Part shown: positions 51,586-61,212 of the stretch, piece by piece | Numbering within the stretch: the stretch's first letter is position 1 | Layout: each line of letters begins with the position of its first letter | Assembly (NCBI RefSeq): GCF_015207525.1 | Contig: NZ_JADEWR010000009.1 | Span: forward strand, 115,946-179,945 | From: Nodosilinea sp. LEGE 06152 | Lineage (GTDB): Bacteria; Cyanobacteriota; Cyanobacteriia; Phormidesmidales; Phormidesmidaceae | Direction: 5' to 3' | DNA: 64,000 nucleotides | Notes under the pieces: generated by a model | Database searches by the model: none | Seen by the model: the letters and a program-made list of their open reading frames with translations, nothing else | What the model was told of the DNA's origin: nothing | Position numbers and translations under genes: made by a program

Positions 51586-54500
51586 CTACAGCCCATTGCC
51601 GATGAGAATGAAGGGAGCCCAGTAGTAGGGATGGCTGAGGTTTTCGGTGACGGCTCTGGGCAGGCCGCTCTGGGCGGTAACGAGGGTAATATCAGCGCGA
51701 TCGCCCGTCCCTTCAACCGTAAAATCGCCGTCGATTAGCGCTTGCTGGGCGAGCTGTAGGGCGGCGGCTTTGGTGTAGCCCGCCTGCAAGCCAGCGTAGA
51801 AGGCATTCATCAGCACCTGGGTGCCGCCGTCGCTGACCTGCCAGAGGGAGGCGATCGCCGCCTTGGCTCCAGCGGTCTGCATCTGGTAGCCAAAGCCCAA
51901 AATCTCGACCCCGCTGCCCAGTTGAGCTTCACCCACGGCGGTTTCGCAGGCGCTCAGCACCACCAGGTCGGCATCGAAATTCCAGGCCTGCATGTCGCGT
52001 AGGGAGACTGAGCCGCCATCGCCCGTGACAATGAACGATTCGCGGCCCTGGCCCTGCAAAAACTTGGCGTGGGTAGCCAAATGCACAATGGGAAACCGGC
52101 CCATGAGAGAACGCAGATCGCCCGCGCTAAAGGCCTCGTTCAACCGCAGCTCGGTATTGGGAATTTGCGCCGCCAGGGTTTCGACCTCGACCCCAGCATT
52201 GGGCAGGTCGGCAAAGCGGTAGCCGTTGATATTCTCAAAGCTGCACTGCACACAGGCGGCAGCCAGCAGTTCCAGGTTGCCGGGTTGGTAGGTGGGGCGA
52301 GCCGTAAAATCGATCAGCGAGGCGGCGGTGATGTGGCTGACGGCAAAGCGCTCGGCCAGCCACCCCTCGCCATCGTGCAGCGCCGCCAGCGGAATGTAGC
52401 GCAGCGCGCCATCGGGGGCATAAATGATGGTTTCGGCCTTGACCGCCGCCAGGTCGTCTGCAATGGGCGCGACCAGCCACTGGTAGAGCTGCTGAGCGGA
52501 GGCCTGGGCATCGAGACGCGGGTCTTTGAGCGCCTGGCCCAGCTCGACAATGGCGCGGTTTAGCGCGGCAGCTTCGACGGGTACAGGCCGCCGAATGGGG
52601 GCACCGTAGGGGGTGATCAGCACCAGCTCCAGGCGATCGGGCAAGATCAGCGGGTAGAGCAGCACGGCGTTGGTGTCGAGGCTGTCCAGGCTGTTTTGCA
52701 GCTGGTTAAAGTGGCTCAGCTCGATATTTTGGCCGTCGGTGCTGGTGCGGAGCTGAGCGATCGCCGCCCGCACATCGTCGCGATCGCGAAAGTCTTGAAA
52801 GACGCTGCGCAGCTCATCCTGGCGGGCCAGCAGCTCGTCGCGCCGCTGGGTTTCGGCGGGGGTTAGGGAGTCTTTCGCCTCCAGGGCAGCCAGCTCTGCC
52901 CCTTCGGCAACGGTTTGGTTGTATAGGTCGAGAATGCGCTGCTCGGGTTCCCACAGGTCTACTCCTGTGGCGGTTTGCTCGGTGCTGCGCACGTTGTGCA
53001 GGTAGTCGTCTAGCTCCTGCACCCGCAGCAGGTCGAGCACCCGCTGGGCCTCGAGCACGCGGTTTTGCAGCAGCAACAGGTCGGCCAGGGTGCGGTAGGT
53101 GTCGGCCACGCTGTCGGTGTACGACTGTTGCAGGTCGGCGGGCAGGGTGCCCAAGTTGGCACGAATGCCCTCGGTGATGTTGACCGACTGTTTGTAGAAT
53201 GCGATCGCCATTTCGGGCTGGTTTTGGGCGGCCAAAAGCTCCCCCAAACTGGCCAAGGTCTGCGCCTCGATCGCCGGTTCGTTGATCTGGCGCTGGAGTG
53301 TAATTGCCTGCTGAAACGCTGCTAACGCTTCATCCTGTTGGCCCTGCTTGCCGTAGACAACGCCCAGGCCGCGCAGAGCGCTAGATTCGGCCAGCCGAAA
53401 GCCCGTCTGACGCGCCAGCACTAGGGCTTGCTGATAGGTGGCGATCGCGCGATCGCTCTGCCCCTGGCGATCGTAGGTGCGGCCCAAAGCATCTAAAAAC
53501 GCCGCCTCGGTGTTGACCTCGCCAATGTCACGGGCGAGAGCTAGGCCCTGCTCGTAGAGCGACTGAGCTTGGGAAAGCTGGCCTTGACTGAGATAGGTTC
53601 TGGCCAGGTTTCCCAAAGCCAAAGCTTCGTTCGAGCGCTGGCCCACCGCTCGGCTGAGGTCGAGCGCCTGCTGGTGAAACTCGCGAGCTTTGTCGTCTTG
53701 GCCCAGGGAATGATACACACGCCCCAGACCAATCAGGCCGCTGATTTCGCTCGAGCGCGCCCCTATTTCTCGATAGATAGCGATTGACTGCTGCCTCAGC
53801 TCAAGCGATCGGCTGTAGTTGCCCTGGCCTGAGTAGATGTCAGCCATATTTCCTAAAACGGTGGCTTCTGAGAGGCGATCGCCCGATGATTGAGCGATCG
53901 CTAGGGCCTGCTCTAGTTTTTCTAAACCCTCCGCACTGAGCCCTTGATCGGAGTCCAAGACAGCCAAATTGTTGAGGCTGGTTGTCAGGTCCAGCCCTAA
54001 TTCCTGGTTGATCGCCAGGGCTTGTTCATAGACATCACGGGCCTCGGCGACCCGGCCTTGGGCACTGTAAACCGCACCGAGATTGCCCAAAACTGTGGAC
54101 ACGGAAGATGGGCTGTCAATGGCCTGAGCCAGTTGAAGACTGCGTTGATACACCTCCAGGGCACTGGGATAGTCGCCTTTTTCGCTATAGGTACGGCCCA
54201 GGTTGTTGAGGGCAATGCCTTGATTTGGGCGGCTGCCGGTGGTCAGAGCAATGGCTAGGGCACCTTCGTAGGCGGCTATGGCCTCGACGTAGTTACCCAG
54301 TTCGTCGTACACGCCGCCGATGTTGAGCAGCAAAGAGGTCTCTAGCTCAAGATTTTTGTAATCCCGGGCAATGGCTAGCGCCTGATTGTAAGCCGCGATC
54401 GCCTCTGGGTAGCGCCCCAGGGATTGATAGTAGGAAACTTGATTGTTCAAACCCACAGCCATGCCATAGCGGTAGGTACCTAGGCACTGCTGCCGAATGA

Positions 54501-56607
54501 CGGCACCTACATCCTTGGCGTAGCCGCTGCAAAATCGATCGAAGCTCTCGTCACTGTTGGTTTCCAAAGCATCGATCGCCTCCTGCTGACGGGCGATCGC
54601 CTGCTGCTGTGTCTCTAACGCTTGCCGATAGTTGCCCTGATCTGAATAGACGGTGGCAATGTTGTTGAGCAAAGAAATTTCGGTATCAATGTTGCCGATG
54701 GATTGCGCGATCGGCAGTGCCTGCTGGTAATGGTCTAGCACCGCCGGGTACTGACTCAGGTTATGGAAAGCCTGCCCCAGTTTGGTGAGGGCCTTCAACC
54801 TAGCGGAGGCATCGTCTGGCAGCTTTTCGGTGGCGATCGCCATAATGCGCTGAGCCACGGCTAGGGCTTGGGCATAGTCGCCCAGGTAGGCGTGGTTGCT
54901 CGACTCCAGGCTCAACGCCGATATTTGCCGAACGGGGTCATTGAGCTGTTCCGCAAGTTGCCCAGCGCCTTGAAAAGCCGTAATGGCCTCAGCATACTGA
55001 CCATTATTGGAGTAAGCGACTCCAAGTTGGCGCAGAGCATCTAAGCGCTCATCCAGGTATTTGGCCTTGGATATGCGATCGCGGTAGGTGTCTAAAATTT
55101 CAAGAGATTGCCGATGGGCCGCGATCGCCTCAGGAAACTGGCGCAGTTGGCCAAAGGCCAGACCTTGGGTGGAGTAAACAATGTGGGCAGAGGTAACTAG
55201 GGCTCCATCCTGTTCCAGACTCAACCCTGCGGCCTTGGCCCGCTCGAGCGCCTGTTGGTAGGGCGCGATCGCCTGCCGGGCAGTAGCGACCGACTCTGCG
55301 TAGGCTTCATCGGCGTAGAGGCGCTGGGCCTGGCCGAGGTAGGTAGAACCCACACCCCAAAAACCATAGGCTTCTTGAGTAACGTTGTTGACCTGCTGAG
55401 CGCGATCAATCTGCCGCTGAAAGTATGATCTGGCCTGTTCGTAGTCCCGCAAGGTTTCGTAGGTATAGCCAATTGTGTTGAGCAGTCCAAGCTCACCGAC
55501 AGCATTGTCCTCGGCCTGGAACAGAGCCAGAGCCTGCTGGTGAGCCGCAAGGGCCGGGTGGTACTGTTCTTGCCGCTTGTGGGTATGGCCAATATCAGAC
55601 AGTCGCCAGGCTTGGGCACTGCGATCGCCCAGGCTAATGTAAAGCTCGAGCGCCTGCTGATAGGCCACTCGCGCCTCATCGTAATTTTCCTGATCGTAGT
55701 GCAGATTGCCGATGCGGGTGTAGCCGTCGGCCACCGCCGCAGAAATGTTGAGGGCCTGCACGGCGGCAATGGCCGCTTCATAGTTGGCGATCGCCTCAGT
55801 AAAATCGCCCTGCTCTTTTTGCAGATCGCCCAAAAACTTCAGCGCCAGGCTTTCGAGGGAGCGGTTGCCCAATGTACGAGCCAGCTCCAGAGCCTGCTGC
55901 AACGAGGCCACCGCCGTTGCGTAGTCGCCCTGCTGCCCCTGGGCGTACCCCAGCCAGGCCAAAATTACGCTGCGTCGGTACTGCTGGCGCTGCTCTAGAG
56001 CGGGTTCGACCGGGGCATTGAGAATGGCGATCGCCTGTTGCATAGTGGCCAAACCCTGGGCTGCATCGCCCTGCTTGGTTTGACCAATGCCAATCAGGCC
56101 CAGCGTCCAGCCTTCCCCCGACTGGTCTTGCACCGCCTGGCGCAGCGTCAGCGCCTGTCGCAGGCTGGCAACGCCCTCATCGTACTGACCCAGATTGAGC
56201 TGGGCATCTCCAATGGCGTGGAGGGCGGCGGCTTCGCCAGCGCGATCGGCTAGGGCCTGGTAAATTTCTAGAGCCTGCTGGGCCGCCTCTAGCTGGTCAT
56301 CAAACTGCCACGACCAGAGATATGATTCTGACAATCCTAACAGGGCCGCGGCGGCCCCTGAGCGGTTGTGGCTCTGCTGACACTGCACTAGGGTGAGCTG
56401 AAATGATGCGATCGCGCCCTGGAGCTGACTGGTGTAGAGCTGCTGATAGCCCTCGGCCATTAGCTGGTCGACCATAGCGATCGATTCTACTGAGGCGGGC
56501 TGTTCTGCCAGGGAAATGGGAGTTTGGGCTGCTGCGGGTAGGATGGGCGCGATCGTAGCTAGCAGCCAGGAAGAAGCCAATAGACCAAACAAATATGTAC
56601 GGCGCAT
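51586..56607 (-). CDS. Giant secreted TPR-CHAT protein
   Basis: The 1,673-residue protein has a signal peptide (LFGLLASSWLLATIAPILPAAAQ) and then about 25-30 tetratricopeptide repeats (units such as ALGNLARTYLSQGQLSQAQ). The C-terminal CHAT domain, a caspase-like cysteine protease fold, has H1513 in HLATHAKF and C1554 in LSACETA. CHAT-TPR proteins serve in proteolytic signalling, including the type III-E CRISPR protease, but a signal peptide places this one outside the cytoplasm. Repeats are 36-40 residues long and differ enough to argue against very recent expansion. A trypsin-like protease gene follows directly. Confidence 0.92.
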   Translation of the reverse strand: MRRTYLFGLLASSWLLATIAPILPAAAQTPISLAEQPASVESIAMVDQLMAEGYQQLYTSQLQGAIASFQLTLVQCQQSHNRSGAAAALLGLSESYLWSWQFDDQLEAAQQALEIYQALADRAGEAAALHAIGDAQLNLGQYDEGVASLRQALTLRQAVQDQSGEGWTLGLIGIGQTKQGDAAQGLATMQQAIAILNAPVEPALEQRQQYRRSVILAWLGYAQGQQGDYATAVASLQQALELARTLGNRSLESLALKFLGDLQKEQGDFTEAIANYEAAIAAVQALNISAAVADGYTRIGNLHYDQENYDEARVAYQQALELYISLGDRSAQAWRLSDIGHTHKRQEQYHPALAAHQQALALFQAEDNAVGELGLLNTIGYTYETLRDYEQARSYFQRQIDRAQQVNNVTQEAYGFWGVGSTYLGQAQRLYADEAYAESVATARQAIAPYQQALERAKAAGLSLEQDGALVTSAHIVYSTQGLAFGQLRQFPEAIAAHRQSLEILDTYRDRISKAKYLDERLDALRQLGVAYSNNGQYAEAITAFQGAGQLAEQLNDPVRQISALSLESSNHAYLGDYAQALAVAQRIMAIATEKLPDDASARLKALTKLGQAFHNLSQYPAVLDHYQQALPIAQSIGNIDTEISLLNNIATVYSDQGNYRQALETQQQAIARQQEAIDALETNSDESFDRFCSGYAKDVGAVIRQQCLGTYRYGMAVGLNNQVSYYQSLGRYPEAIAAYNQALAIARDYKNLELETSLLLNIGGVYDELGNYVEAIAAYEGALAIALTTGSRPNQGIALNNLGRTYSEKGDYPSALEVYQRSLQLAQAIDSPSSVSTVLGNLGAVYSAQGRVAEARDVYEQALAINQELGLDLTTSLNNLAVLDSDQGLSAEGLEKLEQALAIAQSSGDRLSEATVLGNMADIYSGQGNYSRSLELRQQSIAIYREIGARSSEISGLIGLGRVYHSLGQDDKAREFHQQALDLSRAVGQRSNEALALGNLARTYLSQGQLSQAQSLYEQGLALARDIGEVNTEAAFLDALGRTYDRQGQSDRAIATYQQALVLARQTGFRLAESSALRGLGVVYGKQGQQDEALAAFQQAITLQRQINEPAIEAQTLASLGELLAAQNQPEMAIAFYKQSVNITEGIRANLGTLPADLQQSYTDSVADTYRTLADLLLLQNRVLEAQRVLDLLRVQELDDYLHNVRSTEQTATGVDLWEPEQRILDLYNQTVAEGAELAALEAKDSLTPAETQRRDELLARQDELRSVFQDFRDRDDVRAAIAQLRTSTDGQNIELSHFNQLQNSLDSLDTNAVLLYPLILPDRLELVLITPYGAPIRRPVPVEAAALNRAIVELGQALKDPRLDAQASAQQLYQWLVAPIADDLAAVKAETIIYAPDGALRYIPLAALHDGEGWLAERFAVSHITAASLIDFTARPTYQPGNLELLAAACVQCSFENINGYRFADLPNAGVEVETLAAQIPNTELRLNEAFSAGDLRSLMGRFPIVHLATHAKFLQGQGRESFIVTGDGGSVSLRDMQAWNFDADLVVLSACETAVGEAQLGSGVEILGFGYQMQTAGAKAAIASLWQVSDGGTQVLMNAFYAGLQAGYTKAAALQLAQQALIDGDFTVEGTGDRADITLVTAQSGLPRAVTENLSHPYYWAPFILIGNGL

Positions 56608-56766
56608 AGGTTAAATCCTGAAAGTAGCTAGAGCATATAGGTCTGGCCAAAGTGAACTTATTCACTTTTGTGCCACGCTGCCTGCGCAACCCTACAAAGA
56701 CTGCCTCTCCGGTTTGCGCTGACCGTATGAGCCGTTAGGATTGAGCTACCGCGTTGCGTTCAGAGG

Positions 56767-57378
56767 ATGACTATGGTTGCTGCTTCAGCCTTTAGCTATG
56801 TCTCCCCAGAAGACTACCTAGCCGCAGAAGCCACCAGCCCCACCAAGCACGAGTACCGCGATGGCGAGGTTTATGCCATGGCTGGGGGCACCGATGCCCA
56901 TGTCACCATTGCGCTCAATTTTTGGGCACTGCTGCGGGGGCATTTACGAGACCAGGGCTGTCGAGCCTATGCGCTGGATATGAAAGCCCGCATTGAAGTG
57001 CTTAATTGCTACTACTATCCAGATGTAATGGTCACCTGCGACGATCACGATCTCCCTTCCAGCACCTTTAAGGGCTATCCCTGCCTGATTGTTGAAGTGC
57101 TCTCAGACAGCACCGAAGCCCTTGACCGAGGGGATAAATTCACCGACTACCGCCACCTGGAGAGTCTGCAAGAGTACGTGCTAGTTTCCCAAACTCGGCA
57201 ACAGGTGGAGGTGTTTCGCCGCAATACCGAAGGGTTATGGGTGCTGCATCCCTTTAGCGAAGGCGATCGCATTTCGCTCGCTAGCGTGGGCTGGGAAGGG
57301 GCGATTGCCGACCTATACGAAGACGTTACCTTCTCTGAATCTGACGCGGCACCACTCAGGGACGCTGAAGCCCGCTAG
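56767..57378 (+). CDS. Uma2-family (DUF820) putative nuclease-fold protein
   Basis: This 203-residue protein matches Uma2, a PD-(D/E)XK-like family greatly expanded in cyanobacteria. Motifs are SPEDYLAAEATSPTKHEYRDGEVYAM, the core PDVMVTC...CLIVEVLSDST, and DRGDKFTDYRHLESLQEYVLV with the conserved Lys. The role is unknown; a link to DNA or transposons is often guessed. It is divergent from the TPR-CHAT gene with a 159-base gap. Confidence 0.9.
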   Translation: MTMVAASAFSYVSPEDYLAAEATSPTKHEYRDGEVYAMAGGTDAHVTIALNFWALLRGHLRDQGCRAYALDMKARIEVLNCYYYPDVMVTCDDHDLPSSTFKGYPCLIVEVLSDSTEALDRGDKFTDYRHLESLQEYVLVSQTRQQVEVFRRNTEGLWVLHPFSEGDRISLASVGWEGAIADLYEDVTFSESDAAPLRDAEAR

Positions 57379-57423
57379 TAAAAGCTCCGCTGGGCCATAC
57401 GCTCTAAGGCTAATCTCAACTAC

Positions 57424-58092
57424 TCAGGGAGTAGAGCTTTTCTCCTGAAACTGGGTAACGCTGGCTTCCAATTCTTCTAGAGCCTGTAAACTCCCCACCG
57501 TCCAAGCGCGACTCACAGCCTGCTCGACCCAGCCAGCGATGGGAAAGTGAGGAAACAGCGGGCTGGTGTCTGAGGCAACGTAGTCTCCGGCCTGGAGCAG
57601 GTAAAGGGTTAACTTGCCGTCGGCGTAGATCCAAACTTCGGGGACTGCGATCGCGCGATAGGCCGTTATTGTGGTCAGCGACGTAACATCGGTTTCGATA
57701 GCTAAATCGGGCGGCGGATCGCCTGGCTGTAGCTTGCGTCGGCCAATCATGCGTTCATAGTTGTGGATGTAGAAGCAGGCATCAGGCTCTACCCCGGCCA
57801 CCCCTGGCTGCTTAAATGTAGTAGAGCCAAAAGGCTGATAGCGTCTGCCCGTCATCCGCAAGAGCAGCTTGACAATGTCTGAGATTAAATCCGTCGGTAC
57901 TTCATGTTCAGGCAGCGGCACTGCAATTTCTAGAACGTTTAAGCTGTAAGCAATTCGAGCCGCTCGCCGCTCACCTAATTCTTGCAAAATAGCCTCAAAC
58001 TCTGCCCAACTTACATCTGGAATGGTAACCTTACTGCCCGGAGCAAGGTGTAGTTGGCTAATCGGTTTGCTGACAGGAACAAGGGTTGTCAT
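57424..58092 (-). CDS. Uma2-family protein, divergent version
   Basis: The start is taken at 58,092 (MTTLVPVSKP); upstream ATGs add a tail without homology. The 222-residue product has VSWAEFEAILQELGERRAAR and the core GVEPDACFYIHN...PDLAIETDVTS and PEVWIYADGKLTLY. The Lys that normally follows the second acidic motif appears replaced (TTITAYRA). It lies 46 bases from the convergent first Uma2 gene but is only distantly related to it. Confidence 0.82.
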   Translation of the reverse strand: MTTLVPVSKPISQLHLAPGSKVTIPDVSWAEFEAILQELGERRAARIAYSLNVLEIAVPLPEHEVPTDLISDIVKLLLRMTGRRYQPFGSTTFKQPGVAGVEPDACFYIHNYERMIGRRKLQPGDPPPDLAIETDVTSLTTITAYRAIAVPEVWIYADGKLTLYLLQAGDYVASDTSPLFPHFPIAGWVEQAVSRAWTVGSLQALEELEASVTQFQEKSSTP

Positions 58093-58182
58093 GGTGCCAG
58101 ACGGGGAGTGCTCATGTCTCGCGCTGCTCTCATTGTAAGTGGGCATGGTAAGCGAATACCACCGTAGAGCACTATCACCCAC

Positions 58183-61086
58183 CTACACCTGCTGGCGCTT
58201 GACCAACTGGCTAAACAACCCCTCTGCGGTGGCCAGTTGATCAAAGCTGCCCTGCTGAACTAGGCGACCTTTTTCGAGCACGTAGATGCGATCGGCATTG
58301 CGAATGGTGCTGAGGCGGTGAGCCACCACAATGCGCGTCACCCGCAGCCGCTCCAGGCTTTCGCTGACGATTGCCTGAGTGCGGTTGTCCAAAGCACTCG
58401 TAGCTTCATCAAACAGCAAAATGCGGGGACGCAGGGCCAGGGCGCGGGCAATCAGCAGTCGCTGCCGCTGCCCACCCGAAAGGTTGGTGCCCCCCTCGCT
58501 CACCACTGTGTGCATCCCCATCGGCATCGAGAGAATGTCGTCGGCCAGACCCGCCATCGAGGCCGCCTCCCAGGCTTCTTCCATCGTGATGCGGGCGCTG
58601 CTGGCGATATTTTCAAAAATTGAGGCCGACATCAAGCGGCTGGTTTGCAGCACCACGCCAAACTGTCGCCGCAGAGCGTTGAGGTCTAGCCCCGCCATAT
58701 CCTGCCCGTCAAAATAAACCGTGCCCACCTCTGGCGCATCAAACCCCAGCAGCAGGCGAAACAGCGTCGATTTGCCGCTGCCCGAGGGGCCGACCAGGGC
58801 AACAAATTCCCCCGGTTCAATGGCGAGGGTGACGCCGTCGAGAATAAGATCCCCATCGGAGCGGTAGCGAAAGCCCACGTTGCTCACCGTCACCTGGCCT
58901 GAGATCCGCCCAGGGTCGGCCTTAGAGGGGTCAACCTCCGGCTGGGCGGCGAGAATGGGTTCGGCCCGCTGCCAGATGGGCAGCACATCCAGCACGTCAA
59001 TCACGGTGCTGCTGAGGCTAGTAGCCCCACCAATAAACGTGCCAAAGGCCGCATTAAAGGCCAGAAACGTGCCGGTCGAAAAGCTCCCATCCCCCGCCTG
59101 CGACTGCTGGATCATGCCGGTAGCGAAGGCGAACAGCACCGCCGGGGTGAGGGCCGCCAGCAGGTTGTTGATCACCGTCAAATTGTCTTCGATACCTTCT
59201 GAAGCCAGGGTGAGCCGCAGTTCTTGACCATACTGACGCCCCCAGTAGGCAAAGGCGCGGGTCTCGGCCCCAGCTACCCTGAACTTGGCCACGCCGTTGA
59301 TCATCTGCACCATCATGCCGAAGAGCTTGCCCTGCTGGTCGTGGAGGGGGCGAATTTTCTTCAGCGTCAGCACCCCAGAGACTACGGTGACGGCCATGTT
59401 AAGTAGGGCAACCCCAGCGGCAATCAGCGCCAGGGGCACGCTGTAGTAAAACAGCAGCCCCAGATTCAGCAGCGAGAACAGGCTCGAAAACAGGCTCTTG
59501 AGCAGGGTATTGCCCAACCGCTGGCGAATCTGGCTAATCGACGACACCCGCGCGCTCAAATCGCCAATGGAATAGCCGCGAAAGAAGGAGGTTTTCAGCT
59601 TCAGCAGCCGATCCCACACGGCGGCCTGGGTGCTGCTGTCGGCAAAGGACTCGATTCGCATCAGGGCAATGCCCTGGGTGAGCTGAAACAGGGTGGCCCC
59701 AAAGGTGGTGGCCAGCAGGGCAAAGGCAATCTGTAACAGCAGGGTTTGGTCGGCGTTGGGGATGGCCTGGTCGATGAGAATGCCCGTGGCCTGGGGCGTC
59801 ACCATGCCCAGCAGGGTAGCGGCAATGCTGGCGATCGCCACCACCAGCAATTCCTGACGGTGCCCTTGCAATGCAAACTGAAGCAGCTGCACGGGCTTGA
59901 GTTGGTAGGGCAGCGGTCGGTAGAAGGTGTGAGCCGTGGGTAAAATTCCCTCGGCAACGGCTCGACTGCACGGTACCCGCGTGCCTCGCTGCGGGTCAAC
60001 CACCTCGTAGCGGGTCGCCCCCACCGGCAGCAGCGCCAGCGGACGGCCATCCTCACGGGCGTAGGCCAGCAGGGGGCCACCGTCGCGCCGCCACCAGTCA
60101 TCGCGCAGGGCCACCTGGCGAGTGCGAATTTGGGACGCGCGGGCGATCGCCTCCAGTGGATCCCTCACCCGCCGCAAGTCCTCCGACTGAGCTGGGGGCT
60201 GAATGGCAATTCCCAAAGCACGTCCCACCGCCCCAGCCGCAACTAGCAGAGCATCCTCGCTGGGCTGCTGTCCCTGGGAGTCTTGAACAGCAGCGGCGGG
60301 CTCAAATACCCCCGCCAGCTGTGTTAGCGTTTGGCTCACGGCTTGGGTGTTTAGCCGCGCGCGAGCTTCAAACCGCTGATATTCCTGTACCTGCTGCTGC
60401 GCTTCGAGGTGCTGAATGCCCCTAAGCACCAAGGTTTGCAGGTGGCCCAGGCCAGCTAAAACTGGCTCCGCCCGCCCCTGGGGCTGCCAGATTTCTAGCT
60501 CCACCATCGCCGTCGCCTGCAACCACAGGTGGCTACTGAGGGGTATGGGGCCAACCGCCGGAGTCAGCGTCAGATGCTCCAGCCCCAGCAGTTGCCCCTC
60601 CCCAGCCAGCAGCCGCACCCAGGTGATCCGTCCTTGGGATGGCTGATACACCTCTCCCGGCGACAGCAGTCCGCTGGTCTCAATCGGTGTCGCCAACCGG
60701 GCCGATACGGTGTCTGACAGCGCCGCCCCTAGCCGATGCACCCAGTTTTCTAGGGCTTCCAGATTGGTTGCCGCCGTCTGGCTATTGGCCAACTCGTCTG
60801 CCAATGCCGTCAGGGCGATCGGTCTCAAACTCACCGATTCCAGCGGCATCGCCATCAGCTGGCAGGGGGTCTCTTGCTCCAGCAACGCCACCGGAAACAG
60901 CATCGCCCCCGGCTTGACGCTAAACAGATAGCGCCGCCGACTGGTCAGCGCCTGCACACTGACTGCAAACAGCGCCAGCGTACCCGCTTCAACCCGCCAG
61001 CAGGTCTTGGGGTCGTCGAGGAAGAATGGTTCGTTGCTGCGGAGGGCGTGGGGGGGGAAGGGGAGGGGGTGGTGGGTGGTAAGCAT
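58183..61086 (-). CDS. NHLM-type bacteriocin system ABC transporter (second ATP-binding subunit)
   Basis: The start is taken at 61,086 (MLTTHHPLPF); further upstream the frame reads only an octamer array. The 967-residue protein has a long N-terminal domain of about 400 residues ending in LPYQLKPVQLLQ, six membrane helices, and an ATPase with Walker A GPSGSGKST, signature NLSGGQRQR and LLFDEATSALD. This layout matches the NHLM (nitrile hydratase-leader microcin) ABC2 subunit. It exports leader-bearing peptides with its C39 partner. No Shine-Dalgarno is visible because octamers fill the space before the ATG. Confidence 0.85.
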   Translation of the reverse strand: MLTTHHPLPFPPHALRSNEPFFLDDPKTCWRVEAGTLALFAVSVQALTSRRRYLFSVKPGAMLFPVALLEQETPCQLMAMPLESVSLRPIALTALADELANSQTAATNLEALENWVHRLGAALSDTVSARLATPIETSGLLSPGEVYQPSQGRITWVRLLAGEGQLLGLEHLTLTPAVGPIPLSSHLWLQATAMVELEIWQPQGRAEPVLAGLGHLQTLVLRGIQHLEAQQQVQEYQRFEARARLNTQAVSQTLTQLAGVFEPAAAVQDSQGQQPSEDALLVAAGAVGRALGIAIQPPAQSEDLRRVRDPLEAIARASQIRTRQVALRDDWWRRDGGPLLAYAREDGRPLALLPVGATRYEVVDPQRGTRVPCSRAVAEGILPTAHTFYRPLPYQLKPVQLLQFALQGHRQELLVVAIASIAATLLGMVTPQATGILIDQAIPNADQTLLLQIAFALLATTFGATLFQLTQGIALMRIESFADSSTQAAVWDRLLKLKTSFFRGYSIGDLSARVSSISQIRQRLGNTLLKSLFSSLFSLLNLGLLFYYSVPLALIAAGVALLNMAVTVVSGVLTLKKIRPLHDQQGKLFGMMVQMINGVAKFRVAGAETRAFAYWGRQYGQELRLTLASEGIEDNLTVINNLLAALTPAVLFAFATGMIQQSQAGDGSFSTGTFLAFNAAFGTFIGGATSLSSTVIDVLDVLPIWQRAEPILAAQPEVDPSKADPGRISGQVTVSNVGFRYRSDGDLILDGVTLAIEPGEFVALVGPSGSGKSTLFRLLLGFDAPEVGTVYFDGQDMAGLDLNALRRQFGVVLQTSRLMSASIFENIASSARITMEEAWEAASMAGLADDILSMPMGMHTVVSEGGTNLSGGQRQRLLIARALALRPRILLFDEATSALDNRTQAIVSESLERLRVTRIVVAHRLSTIRNADRIYVLEKGRLVQQGSFDQLATAEGLFSQLVKRQQV

Positions 61087-61142
61087 GGGTGGATGGGTGG
61101 ATGGGTGGGAGGGTGGATGAGTGGATGGGTAGGAGGGTGGAA
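61087..61142. repeat. Octamer array directly before the ABC2 start codon
   Basis: Seven tandem octamers (GGGTGGAT and variants on the plus strand) fill 61,087-61,142. They abut the start codon of the leftward transporter at 61,086, replacing the normal ribosome binding region. A further 70 AT-rich bases to 61,212 separate them from the stop of the upstream gene. Confidence 0.9.
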
Positions 61143-61212
61143 GAGGAGAAATGCAAAATGCAAAGTACAAAATTTTGAATTCTCAATTTTGAATTTTGAA
61201 CTCAAAACTTCC

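Noticed and set aside
51586..56607. TPR-CHAT gene as part of a type III-E CRISPR (Craspase) or gasdermin-like defence system
   Set aside because: It has a signal peptide, and no effector, cas gene, CRISPR array or gasdermin-like gene is near.
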